From the NCBI GenBank assembly GCA_034687125.1, contig JAQGBZ010000261.1, positions 24,511 through 88,510 on the forward strand: 64,000 bases of DNA. Direction: 5' to 3'. This document shows positions 38,789-49,515 of the stretch, in pieces. Under the pieces are notes generated by a model. It saw nothing but the letters and a program-made list of their open reading frames with translations. It did no database searches and had not been told where the DNA came from. Position 1 is the first letter of the stretch, and every line of letters begins with the position of its first letter. A program made the position numbers and the translations under genes. The DNA comes from Neelides folsomi. Lineage: Eukaryota > Arthropoda > Collembola > Neelipleona > Neelidae.

Positions 38789-40370
38789 ATGAATCCCATC
38801 TTTGTTCTGGCAATATTCCTCATTTCCTCTTCCAGTGGAGGGGAATTCCTCAAAAAATACACCGAATCAGAATTGAAGACCAAACTCCAAGACTCAAATC
38901 ATCTCGTGCTCTTTTTCGTTCCATGGGGTGGAGAGACCAAGAGTCCCGTATGGGAAGATCTCGCTTCAAAGTACAACTCACTTACTAATTCTGACCTGAC
39001 TGTTGGAAAAGTTGATTGCAGCACTGAACCAACGCTTTGTTCAGAAGAGAACATTTCCGAATATCCGACTTTGAAGCTTTTTAAGAGTGGGAGCAAAGAA
39101 GGGATTTTTTATCGTGGGGTGAATGACGTTCCTTCGGTTTCTTTCTTCATAAGTGAGCAATTGCATGAATTCAAGTCGGATCCTGGCGTGTATGGAGCAA
39201 GAGCTGAAGAACACGCTGAAAGTAAAAATGGTCTTCATATTCTTGAGGATGACTCTTGGGAGGAAATCGTCGCGTCTGGATTTTCATTCATTAATTTTTG
39301 CACTCCTTGGCACAGGTTGGAATTCCTCCATAGATTCATTCTGTCATCTTGATACTAAAAATGAGACATTTTACGATCTCTGAAAGCTCAATTTATTTTA
39401 TATTATTATGACTTATAAATAGTTTAATTACCAAACATTATTTGTTCTTGTATGAATTTATGAATAGCCGGTGCATGGACTTGGAACCCATTTGGGCTAA
39501 TTTGGCTAAAGAATTTATGCATGAAGATGTATTAACAATGGGAATTTGTGACTGCAGTCTGCACAAGTCTATTTGTAATGAATTTGAAGTGAGAGCTTAT
39601 CCAAGTTTACTCTGGCTCAATGATGGACTTCTGGTTTGTTCATACACGAATATAATTTGCAATTTTTTAAAATATTACATTTTGGTGATTGGGAAAAAAA
39701 ATTAAACCAAACTATAGTCAACTTTACTATATATCATTACTATATATTTTATTCAATAGGCGGAAAAATATGCAAGCCGGGAGAGGGATTTTGAATCAAT
39801 TAAGAAATTCATAATGAAGAAACTTGGAAAAAAGGAGCCACCAAAGAAAGCAGAATCTCATGTGGTTCTATTGGACAAAACGACGTTTTATCCAACAATG
39901 GAAAAAGAAAATCTGCTCATTGTCTTGTTTTATGCCACGTGGTCGACGCCGTCGGAAAAGATGGCCATAATATGGGAAGAACTCGGAACTCATTTTAAAG
40001 GATCGGATAAAGTGAAGATTGGGAAATTGGAATGTGTAGATAATAAGGTCCTTTGTGATAATGAAGACATTGAAGAATTCCCTTCGTAAGTTGTTCATTT
40101 ATTATTAAATAAATTAAATTATAAATATAATTCAATCCTACTACATGATAGGTATATTAGATATTAAATATTTTAAAAATTGACTCTATTATATATTTTA
40201 TATCAATCGTAATACAATATCTGTATGTATTAATGTTATTCAATCTTTTTTTCAGAATAAGAATTTATCGAAAAGGAGAATTTGAAGGGCCCTATGTTGG
40301 ACCTATGCATACCAAAGATATAATGATGCATATCAACAATGCAATTGAATATAAAAAGATTGAACTTTAA
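38789..40370 (+). CDS. TXNDC5-like ER protein, three thioredoxin folds, no CxxC
   Basis: Exons 38789-39315, 39468-39633, 39760-40085 and 40256-40370 join in phase to 377 residues. A signal peptide (MNPIFVLAIFLISSSS) is followed by three thioredoxin-fold domains, as in TXNDC5/ERp46 and Drosophila pretaporter. Each keeps the cis-Pro loop (EYPTLKLF, AYPSLLWL, EFPSIRIY) and the VDCS/LCS-type Cys pair of domain 1. The active-site CGHC is replaced in all three: domain 1 FVPWGGETK (GGET), domain 2 PWHSRCMDL (HSRC, across the exon 1/2 junction), domain 3 YATWSTPSEK (STPS). Only one active-site Cys remains, so dithiol oxidoreductase activity should be absent. The C-terminus is KIEL, a possible variant of the KDEL retrieval signal. 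Likely an ER chaperone or binding protein rather than an enzyme. A poly(A) signal lies at 40716-40721. Confidence 0.85.
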
Positions 40371-42292
40371 AAGTCATCAAAATCTGAAAAGCATTGGCAA
40401 GATCAATCATCATTGTTTGGAATACTAAAATTGTTTAGTCAACATTCTTCTTATTAAATTATTGTTTTTAAAAGGTTGACATTTACCTACTTATAAAGAT
40501 TCTTCACCCTTCTATACAAAAGGTTCGTAATTGTGAACTCTACAAATCTCTCTCAAGGAGTCTTGTGTGGATCAAGACGGAATAAGTCAAAACAATTTTT
40601 TGGGTCATATGCCTCTAACTAGCAATAAGAAGACATTGTGAAATGTTATATCTAATATGTGTTAAAGATAAAAATATTAACTTGTGTATTGTATAAGTAT
40701 GGAGTATAATTTATCAATAAAATTGTTCCAATTATTCAATTCCATGTTTGGCTTATCAACATTTTAAATGCTCAAATTTTCATTTCGTCTTTGATTCGCT
40801 GATTCGTTCCATTTGATTTTTTTGGCTTCGCCGAAGCGGATCTTCTTCATGTTTTGACTCTTTCCATTAAACAAATTGAAAGTGAAACTGCGAACGATAA
40901 ATTCCATTTCACACTCAAGAGACATGAACACGAGAGGTTCATAATTTGAGCTGCTTACATCCAATGAACATTGTCAAATATTTAATTCGCGTTTACAAAT
41001 GACGTTTGCACGTTTCAAGTAAACATTTTAGAATGTTACATGGGATATTCAAAAGTTTGGCAAGTTCATATATTTAACTTCTGGTTTAATTTAAAAAGGC
41101 TTTTAAAAGTACTATAATACATAAAGAGTAAGATACATCACAATTGTACTATGTTAGTATATACATATTTAGTTAGCGTGACCTTTCTCGTACTATACCC
41201 ATCATCTCGGCACTAACTTAATCATTAGCACAAATGTTTATTAACTGAAGGCGAATAATTTATTAGTTTAGCATTGAGCATTTTTCTGCTGTAACTTGCT
41301 GGTCGGGATGCTGCAGTTGACATATCCCATCGTATCTCTATTGGCTATATAAATATCCGAATATGACTATGTAAATACAGATATATATATCAACGGAACC
41401 GTTTGAATATGTAATATGCATGCGAAGTATGTGGAAATAAGCCAATGGATTAAATTCTTTGAGAGTGAGAGTTCAATCACTCTATAAATAAATATTCAAT
41501 CTAGTAACTCATATTTCATATACTCACTTCCGATTAATCATATCATGGGAAGAGAATGAAGAAATGACTCAAGTGAGAAGCATACAAACAGAATACAAAA
41601 GAACATGACAAACAAATTGTACACTACAAGCAAATTGTACTTCCAATGGTTAAATTAGAAATCAAGAATCTTGTATCATAAAGTCATAAAGGGCAGGAGT
41701 ACCTACATAATTATACAAAATGTGACAATTATTCATTTAATCACAATACTCATGCATTCAGTAATGGTAAAAATTTTTGTAAATTTTTATCTAGGCAATT
41801 CTAGATCTTATTTCAAAATCTCAATCGAAGAAAGAAAACCATATAAGGGCGAATATTATTAAATTTAAAGGTCATCTTGTATAAATTTTAAACATTAAAG
41901 ATTAATAGGTTGATTATGGGATTGGGTACCTATACAATATTCCTATTAAAGTAGGTAGGTATAGGTATACTGTGAGAATATTATATGTCATGAGTCATGT
42001 CATGAATATTGAGGATTATGGATTGAATTGTGAACGATTAAATTATGCATGAATTCGGGTAGTAGAATAATATGCTCTAAATGTCAATTGCTATTTACAA
42101 ACAATCAAATAACCTCTGACCTCTGAAAGTAACACTTAGGGGACCTCGAAGTGCGAATGATATGGGCGTGGGCGGTGGGAGCTAGGAAGTAGGTTAGGGG
42201 TTGGAATCATCTCTTCGATGCTCCTCCGTCCCACTTCCACTTCTTGGACAGTCTCGCGTGGAGCAACTTCTCCTCGTCGACAAGTATTAAGA
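40371..42292. other. Intergenic, TXNDC5-like to MARVEL gene 2
   Basis: 1.9 kb. Contains AATAAA (40716-40721) for the TXNDC5-like gene, a small minus-strand open frame (40764-40925) and AT-rich sequence with the presumed MARVEL gene 2 promoter. GTAGGTAGGTATAGGTATAC at about 41951 is a short imperfect repeat. No TATA box is obvious. Confidence 0.4.
40764..40925 (-). CDS. Small hypothetical ORF, 53 residues
   Basis: Minus-strand frame from ATG 40925 to TAA 40764. The protein begins MSLECEMEFIVRSF and ends with a basic stretch (MKKIRFGEAKKIKW, then NQRRNENLSI). GC content is higher than in the flanks and the codon choice looks gene-like, but there is no recognisable domain. The frame also stays open 13 codons further upstream, so it could be the last exon of a longer transcript. 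Not recognised. Confidence 0.22.
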   Translation of the reverse strand: MSLECEMEFIVRSFTFNLFNGKSQNMKKIRFGEAKKIKWNESANQRRNENLSI

Positions 42293-45200
42293 ATGTCACA
42301 CACAGTGACAGTGACAAGAACGACGACGACCACGTCAACGTCGGCCATTCTATTAAACGTCGGCTACTTCAAGACGATTCCTGGAATTCTCAAAGTCCTT
42401 CATGTCGTAAGACCAATATTTAATTAATAGCGCACAAACAAAGAATACTTTAATGAACATTCCATCACATTTGGTTTTTACATGGAAAAATTAAACCATG
42501 TACAGATAGATAAAATATGTGTTGTCTGTGGTATGAGAAAATTTTTCATTGAGATTTGAATAATTATACTGTATTAAATACATACAATGTAATACAGATA
42601 AGTACATTTAATCAATATTATGTTTCAGTAATAGGAAATTTTACTGAATTTAAATTTAGTTAATTATTTTTTATTCGAGTCGATATTTGTATAAAAATAC
42701 TTATAAGATTCTTGGTACAACAACTTGTCGTTAATTCATCTAGTATATAAGTGCTGTAAAGTTGAATCATCAATCCAATGGCTAAATTGAGCTTCAAATA
42801 ATTATTCCGTGAACCGTAAAAATAGGAGTTATGAGTCATGGATTGACTCAACTAACCCTAAGTAAGTGAGAGTCATAGTGTCATATGCAGTTAGTAAATC
42901 AAAAGGAGACGTTTCCTTTCATTTATCATCATGTCTCCTCTCCAACATGCCATATTATTATTTAATATTATAATAGCACACATCACGAAGGAAATTCACA
43001 TGAGTAATGATAGCAAAAGTTTGGTAAAAGCCTGTAAAATACAAGACAAATAAATATCAAAACAGCCACTTTGAATCCCTAATTGGGGATTGGCATTCAA
43101 TCCCATTCATCGACTCACAAATCAAATGTTGTGGAATTTGCTCCAAATACACTTCTTAATCCCAATTCCCCCTCCTAGATTAAAGTTAAAAGATGGGTAC
43201 GATAACAAGAAATTAATGATCCGGGAGCCGCACCCAGAACCCACCGGGAGGAAGAAGGAAGTGGGTCGGGGGACGGGCGGGGCAAAGGCAAAACTCCGAA
43301 TCATTCCTTTGTACCCTCCGCTTGCATCCTCACATGCGATAAAAAAAACTTGAATTGCAAAAGCGACTCGGAGCCAAATAGCCAAAACTTGCGTTCTCTA
43401 CTCCTTGCAATTTCCACATCCCGAATGGCACGTGTGGAGTCTTTTCGGGTTCATAATCCATATAAGATAATTCGGACCCTATTAATGAATGAACCATCGA
43501 GAATTCGGATATATTCCCGAGTGGATGGTTGGAAGGTTTACGGGCGGAATGAATCAACACGGGCCGTTTGTTACCACTCTGAATGGCTTTGTTTATGAGT
43601 TGGCGGTTTGTTCTATGACTCACCGCCGTCAGTCTCCTAAAACTCGGGCAATAAAGGGAAACACACCGTTTTTTGGAAGAGTTGTTGAGAGAGAAAGAGC
43701 GAAGAGACCCGGTGACTCTTCAATTCTCTTTACATGATGGCCACCAGCCAGGGAATTCTCATTCTTGCTCCGATTCTTTCTCATCTGGAAGGATCCGTTC
43801 ACGTCTCTTGTGAACTATTTACCCAACATTCTCCCTCATTAACGTCCCAGATTTCAATGTTTTAAATTAAACTGTAAATTGTTAATTGAACTTTTTCCCA
43901 CAATGAACCGCATTGCTTTGGAGTGTCTGGAGGGGCTTGAAAGCTAATGGAAAATTACAAATGCGAAACTATCAAATGGTGACTTTAATGAGGGATTTGA
44001 GATGAATTGAAGATCCCAAAGCCATGAATTGACTAATGGACAAGGAGGGTGTAAAAAACAAGGGAGATTGGTATGAATGAATGAATGCGGAAGAATTGGC
44101 ATTCGCTCATCTCCTCGTTAATCTCCCACCTGTCTCTTGCTAAGGAGTCGGCACTTCTCCCCCCATTGACACGACTCACTTCACACGCTGGCCGCCTACG
44201 ATAATTATTAACGTCTTTTCCTCTCTTTTGTTGATAGATCCTCGGTGCTGTCTGTGTCGGCCTGGTTGGCTACTACATCTCCTTTCACAAAGCACCCGTA
44301 CGCAATCAATAAACCTCACATTTACACTCATTAATGTCGGGGATTTAACTCTAATGGTTAATTTGGTATGATGATAAATAGTATAGCAGCACGGGGATCA
44401 ACAATTATCTCTTCGTGCCGGAGCTGTTTTTTCTTCTCATCGCCACAACGTGTCTCATCACCTCTGCGCTCCTGCTCTTCTCCTGCATCATCTCTATAGG
44501 TCTCAATCTCAATACTTTTTTACTCATTTTTTGAATCTTAGGGATGAATACTCAACCTAAATAAATATTTTAAGAATTTTATTAAAGTAAACATTCTTTT
44601 ATTTTCAGCAACGGCAACGATACTTCCAAAAACCGTATTTGTAAGTTCTTAAATATTTAATTTGGATAAAATAATTAATTTTATTATAACAATGTTAATA
44701 GAATTTTCATTATTGTACTTGTACTTGATGGTTATGGGTTATGGTTATTAGTGGGAGTTTTGGATAAAAGATAAAATCTCATTTTTGACTCATTATAAGC
44801 ATTGCATGTCGGATATGATGTCACGATTAGTGTGGCATTACCCGAGCTTACGTAATCTGATCGTAGTTAGTTGTTATCAAATCAGCACCTACTAATTGCA
44901 TGTATTTTAGCATTATTACACTATATGTATTTTAGCATTTAGTCGTGGACCACGAAATTTTAAATGGATTATTTATTATTTGGACAATTTACAAAATTTG
45001 TTTGATCAAAGCATTTATTCATATATATATATATATATATATATTTTAAGAGAAATTTAATTTAGCAAACTCCAATAAGCTGCCTGGGATTTTAAAAGTT
45101 GCCTCATAGTTCGCGTTATTTCTAAACTTGAGAATATGCATGACATGAATGATTTGGAAAGGATTCAGGGAACGATTTATACAACAATCTTTGTCGCCAT

Positions 45201-46160
45201 CTAATCGACTTTTTATAATCACAAAGTTCGAAAATACCTTAATAGATAGCGATAGTATTGTTCAGTATTGCCCCATTATATTTTTCTAAAAGACAAAATA
45301 AGCCAAATAAAAGTTCAAGGGGAATTTTATATTTACTTCTTTAGGTCTCTACTTAATCTTGATTAATTATTATTATATTAACTACCTAATTATATCTTTA
45401 AACTTTAGTTGTTGATTACAATGTAGTTTAAAATAAAATTATTTTTACTTTTGTAGAAAGCAACTCTGTATCTTTTGGCTTTTAACTTTCCAGAATACTT
45501 CAAGTAAAGGAATGACTCTTGGCTGTAATTTAATTTGTTTTTTCTAATAACAAAATTTGCTCAAAATTGCTTGGTGGATGAGCTTGAGTGCATTGAGAAG
45601 CTGAATAGTGAATAGTTGTATATTAGTTATTTTGAACTAATGAGAGTTGGATGGTTAGGAGATCATATACCACGGAGTAGGGGGAGCTCTCCTCCTCATT
45701 GCCAGCATCGTCTACATAATTGACATACAAAACGAGTACGCGAGATATTACAAGACAGCGGCCTACTCATCCCGCCTAGCCGCGGCTGTAAGATGATCAT
45801 TTGCTATTATTTATTATTCCCTTGTAGGAAGTTACTTTTGTTTCGCCACTAACGTTCCTCCTACTCGTCTGTTCCCTTCATCTTCTTCGCTCGGTGATTG
45901 AAAGGAACCAAATCTACTCAATTTATGAATATGGATATGGGGCAAGGATATTCGCTTCGGTAAAAACGGCCAAGAAGTCACAATGATCCCTCTGCTTCTC
46001 TACTTCGTTCTCTTTTTCAACTCTTTCGGATTTATTCCAACTGTTAATTTTATAAAATCTGAAATATTTTTTTTTACTTTTAAAGGTTCTCGGACTTGTG
46101 AATTCGATTCTGTATGGAGTTGCCTGCTTCTTTGCCTATCGGAACTTCAAGTCGGGCTAA
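42293..46160 (+). CDS. MARVEL-domain membrane protein 2, with alternative exons
   Basis: Exons 42293-42406, 44238-44297, 44382-44499, 44609-44640, then 45659-45787 (5a) and/or 45828-45959 (5b), and 46086-46160. With 5a the product is 175 residues, with 5b 176. The Thr-rich N-terminus (MSHTVTVTRTTTTTSTSA) and GYFKTIPGILKVLHV match MARVEL protein 1. Four hydrophobic helices follow: ILGAVCVGLVGYYI; ELFFLLIATTCLITSALLLF; a third supplied by 5a or 5b; and VLGLVNSILYGVACFFAY. Start 42293 has A at -3; an in-frame ATG at 42218 has a poorer context and would add 25 residues. The first intron is 1.8 kb and contains a GC-richer patch. Role: membrane organisation or trafficking, by family. Confidence 0.85.
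43083..43770. other. GC-richer, GA-rich patch in MARVEL gene 2 intron 1
   Basis: Markedly less AT-rich than the surroundings, with frames open on both strands and a GAGA-type tract (GAGAGAGAAAGAGCGAAGAG, about 43688-43707). The overlapping frames have no domain character. An alternative promoter or enhancer with a noncoding first exon is possible; this is inference from composition. Confidence 0.25.
45021..45044. repeat. (AT)12 microsatellite
   Basis: Twelve uninterrupted AT units in the fourth intron of MARVEL gene 2. Confidence 0.95.
45659..45787 (+). other. Exon 5a of MARVEL gene 2
   Basis: 129 nt, phase 0 at both ends, TTAG acceptor and GCT/GTAAGA donor. It encodes 43 residues: EIIYHGVGGALLLIASIVYI (third helix) then a polar loop ending SSRLAAA. 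It corresponds to exon 4 of MARVEL gene 1, which also starts with E and ends TAAA. Confidence 0.85.
45828..45959 (+). other. Exon 5b of MARVEL gene 2, alternative to 5a
   Basis: 132 nt, phase 0 at both ends, CCCTTGTAG acceptor and TCG/GTAAAA donor, only 40 nt after exon 5a. It encodes 44 residues: EVTFVSPLTFLLLVCSLHLL (hydrophobic) then a Tyr-rich loop ending GARIFAS. It parallels 5a in start, helix, loop and end, so it looks like a duplicated exon used as an alternative third helix. Confidence 0.72.
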
Positions 46161-47470
46161 AGGAAGAAAAAAGAATTCTCTCTGCCATTTCGCTTTATGT
46201 GTTTCTTTTATCTTTAAAACTTACTTCTTGTATTTTACCATTTACATAAAAAGTGTGAATCTTTATAAAATGTATTTTAGGGATGTGAGCTTCAGATTGA
46301 ATCGTGTTTATAAAAATATTCATTATTCAATTGAAAATTGAAAAATTCTTCTATTTAATTTAACTTCTTTTCTCTATGATGGGATTTTTGCAATATTGCT
46401 TCTACTGAATTCTTTTAACGAATTTTAAATGCAATGCTAGAAATATTTGTAGCTATAATTGATATTGTAGAAAAATTTAAATACTTATAATTCTGTCCAA
46501 AGAGAAGTGTATAAATGAGCTTCCTTATGTGTTCAAAATGCTTGAGAAACGTGAGGTTACCAATACAAATACCAGACAATTTGGATAACAAGGAAGAGCA
46601 AGTGTTCATTAAAATAAGATAAATATGAAAATGAAATGTATTTATTCTATAAAAGTATTTTCCGATCTTTTCAAATTTCATTGATTCATTTGTCAAATCG
46701 TGAGTCAAATCTTGAGAGTATTCAGAATTTAAATTATGCACGCAAGTATTTTCTATATTAGTTCATCTTCATTTAGGAATTTGAATTCATAGCGTAATAA
46801 ATCAAGTAGTAGTAATTTAGATTATTTAGATATGAAATGTTTGGAATTGAAAAAGCTTTAATAATACGGTATAAAATCAAAACTACCTTATACAACATTT
46901 GGTCATTAACTTGTAAATATTTACCAATGTAAATAAAAACAAAACAGTATTCATAAAAGGACAAGAATGGAATTTTTCTTCAAACTCATATGGAACTCAT
47001 TCCGTTGTAAAAAATGTGAATTAAACAAGTATCTACGTTTTATTCAACACTTAGGATAAGTGTGTGCTAAATTGTTATATTTATGTTTAACATATAATTT
47101 TATATTATACTATTAGACTGTTGTTGGCATCAAACAATTGTCCCTTGGCTTTCTTCAGATCCCACACTCTAAATAATAAGAATTTCTCGCTGATTTATTG
47201 TACGTGATTTCTTATAAATAGCTCGAGTAGAGGAACGCGAAACCGAGGCGGGTTTGAGGGTTCATTTCATATATAGGGATGAAGAATGAATTAAGGTTGT
47301 GGAGTTGAAGAGGAATTCGGGAGCCACCAGATGTTCCATTCCTTCACCCCGTGAGGGAGTGAATTCTAAAATTACGTTCCTCGGAAATGACCCCATTCCT
47401 CCTTCTCCTCCCTCTTCCTATTCTCCTCCAGCGGAGTCGGGGAAGGACTTCAACCCGCCTCAAAATTAAA
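46161..47470. other. Intergenic, MARVEL gene 2 to MARVEL gene 3
   Basis: 1.3 kb, AT-rich. Minus-strand open frames at 46415-46741 and 46773-46964 are Ile/Tyr/Asn-rich and look random. The last 250 bp is GC-richer and holds a TATA-like box (47213-47220) and the 5' UTR of MARVEL gene 3. Confidence 0.4.
47213..47220 (+). promoter_or_regulatory. TATA-box candidate for MARVEL gene 3
   Basis: TATAAATA followed by GC-richer sequence (GCTCGAGTAGAGG), about 258 nt before the ATG at 47471. The position fits a core promoter; the initiation site is not resolved. Confidence 0.35.
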
Positions 47471-48757
47471 ATGGCCCTAGGAACAGCAATCCAAATGGTT
47501 TCCTCCGCCGTCCCGCAGCGTCCACTTCCTTCTGTGGTTTCTCCAAATCCGTTCATTTCCGCCCCGCGGTTGACCCGTGTGGGGTATGGGAGAAAAGAAG
47601 GCGGGGTGCAGTGTCTCTGGTGCCGGTGTTTTACATGTCTCCACGTTGAATTCCTTCGCAGGACTCCCGGCATTCTCAAAATATCGGAAGCTGTAAGATC
47701 TTTTATTGTTTATTGACATTTCAAACATTCGACCCCTATACCTGCTCAATGTCCTCATTCTCTTAAGACTTATTATTATGAATATTATTATGATTATTAT
47801 TATGAATGGGACCAGCATATGCAGCACTCTGTATACAGACATGTGTGTTTAATCTGTTTAAAAACGACCGTGTCTGTATTTCTGGTTTTTTAAGAAAATG
47901 TTGTTCCATTCATAAAATAAATATACTTCCGTATACATTTTCGATTTTTGAAAAATATACAATTTTTCTTTTAGCGACCAATGAGAGTACATAATGACCA
48001 TATTTATTAACTATAATTTTTCAAGATTATTAGGTTAATGTTCAAAATTAATGATGATTAGTAGCTAATTTGATTTTATTGTATTGTGAAAGGTTTTGGG
48101 TTCAATATGCCAATGGCTTCTTCTCGACTTTGGATGGGACTACAGCAGACAGCTCGGAGAAAGTTATTCAGAATTTTTGATTACTGTCTCATTTTGCCTT
48201 ATCAATACAGTTCTTCTCATTTGCACTTACCTCATCTCGTCTAAATCTTATCATCTCATTCGTTCATCGTTTTATGTAAGTAGTTAATAATTGATAAATT
48301 ATCTATTTATTATTAGGATGATTATTTTATTAAATTGATAAATATAAATAATGATTTTATTTATTTATAGGAAACTGCGTTTAACTTATTGGGCTGCGTT
48401 TTCTACTTCACTTCTTCGGCATATTTGGCAGTGATGGTCAACTTGATTCTTTTCCCTCAATATCTCATCATGCCGTTCTTTCAAGTGTTTCCTGCTCTCA
48501 CTGCTGCATATGTAAGCTTTGATTATGGTTTCAGATACTACTATATTATATATATCTGTATATTTATTTAATGATTAGTTCTGATTTTTAATTTTAATCA
48601 TATACTATAAATATGTTAATCTATTTATCACTTAATAATTGAGAATTCGAAAATCTTATCTAATTTTTGTGATTTATAGGTCTTAGGATTTGTTGCTGGA
48701 ATGGTTCACGGATTCGATGCATATATGGCTTATAGGTATTACAAAGGGTATAGATGA
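47471..48757 (+). CDS. MARVEL-domain membrane protein 3
   Basis: Exons 47471-47692, 48093-48275, 48371-48511 and 48680-48757 join in phase to 207 residues. A long Pro/Ser-rich cytosolic N-terminus ends in a Cys cluster CLWCRCFTCLHVEF (a candidate palmitoylation site, about residue 48), then LRRTPGILKISEA, the MARVEL start seen in the two upstream paralogues. Helices: VLGSICQWLLL; FLITVSFCLINTVLLICTYL; AFNLLGCVFYFTSSAYLAVMV; VLGFVAGMVHGFDAYMAY, then YYKGYR. The exon layout matches paralogue 2 (third-helix exon starts with E, last exon starts VLG). An upstream in-frame ATG at 47387 would add 28 residues; 47471 is preferred because the extension is low-complexity. CMTM/plasmolipin/singles-bar-like. 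Confidence 0.83.
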
Positions 48758-49515
48758 AATCACCGTGATTATTGTCTTCAATAAATTAAAATTAAATATT
48801 TACTTTCAATTAGATTTACATATTTTATTATTAAGAAATATTATAGTAAATTGATATGATGAAATGAAATTGTAAATATGGATTTCTCCATACATGCTCC
48901 ACTTGCATTCAAATTTTCAATTCAAGTTTTAATAATTAGATACGATTGAACAAGATTGATTATCTAATTAATCTATGAAAATTTAATTATTTCAATAAAG
49001 TTATTGCTATTTGATTCAAAAATTACAATATTATGTTCCTAACATGCTAGTACAATAAAACTAAATGTAAGTCTCGTTATAATCTCAACTAACAATAAAT
49101 ATTTAAACTATCTATAAAAATTCTTTTACGTATGAGTAATACGTTGTTAATTATTAATATTCTATTATTGCCTAATAATTTATAAATTTTCTTTAACACA
49201 AACATAGTTTAAATATTTCTTTGTTTGAAATTGAAGATATTATTATTTAAATGTAAAATTAATAAAAAGGTTAGATAAAAAGATCAAAAAATTTAAATGT
49301 ATTTTGTAAAAAATGCCATTCAAGTTAATAAAAATATTTTAAAAGGTTGTAAAAATCAAGTTAAAATAATAAATAGAATGTAATTAACCTTAACATTTAT
49401 GTATGTAACAAAAATCAATAAAAATAAAAAAACAATAACAAAAGGAGAAAATCATCATAAATAACGTTCATTGTCAGTTGTCACTTGCATTTACTTGCAT
49501 TGAAATCTTAAATTT
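48758..49515. other. Convergent intergenic, MARVEL gene 3 and CAD 3' ends
   Basis: 758 bp, extremely AT-rich, with A-rich runs near 49410-49450. It holds both 3' UTRs; nothing else is recognised. Confidence 0.45.

Noticed and set aside
43330..43623. 97-codon minus-strand open frame overlapping 82-codon plus-strand frames
   Set aside because: Both strands are open in the same GC-richer patch, the minus frame starts only at GTG, and neither product has domain, signal or coiled-coil character. Probably intronic.
45828..45959. Reading exon 5b as a constitutive extra exon alongside 5a
   Set aside because: Including both keeps the frame but would give a MARVEL protein a fifth hydrophobic segment and shift topology. 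Alternative use fits the paired, homologous layout better, though reads are needed to decide.
46415..46741. 108-codon minus-strand frame between MARVEL genes 2 and 3
   Set aside because: Low-complexity Ile/Asn/Ser/Leu translation of AT-rich DNA, with no recognisable feature.
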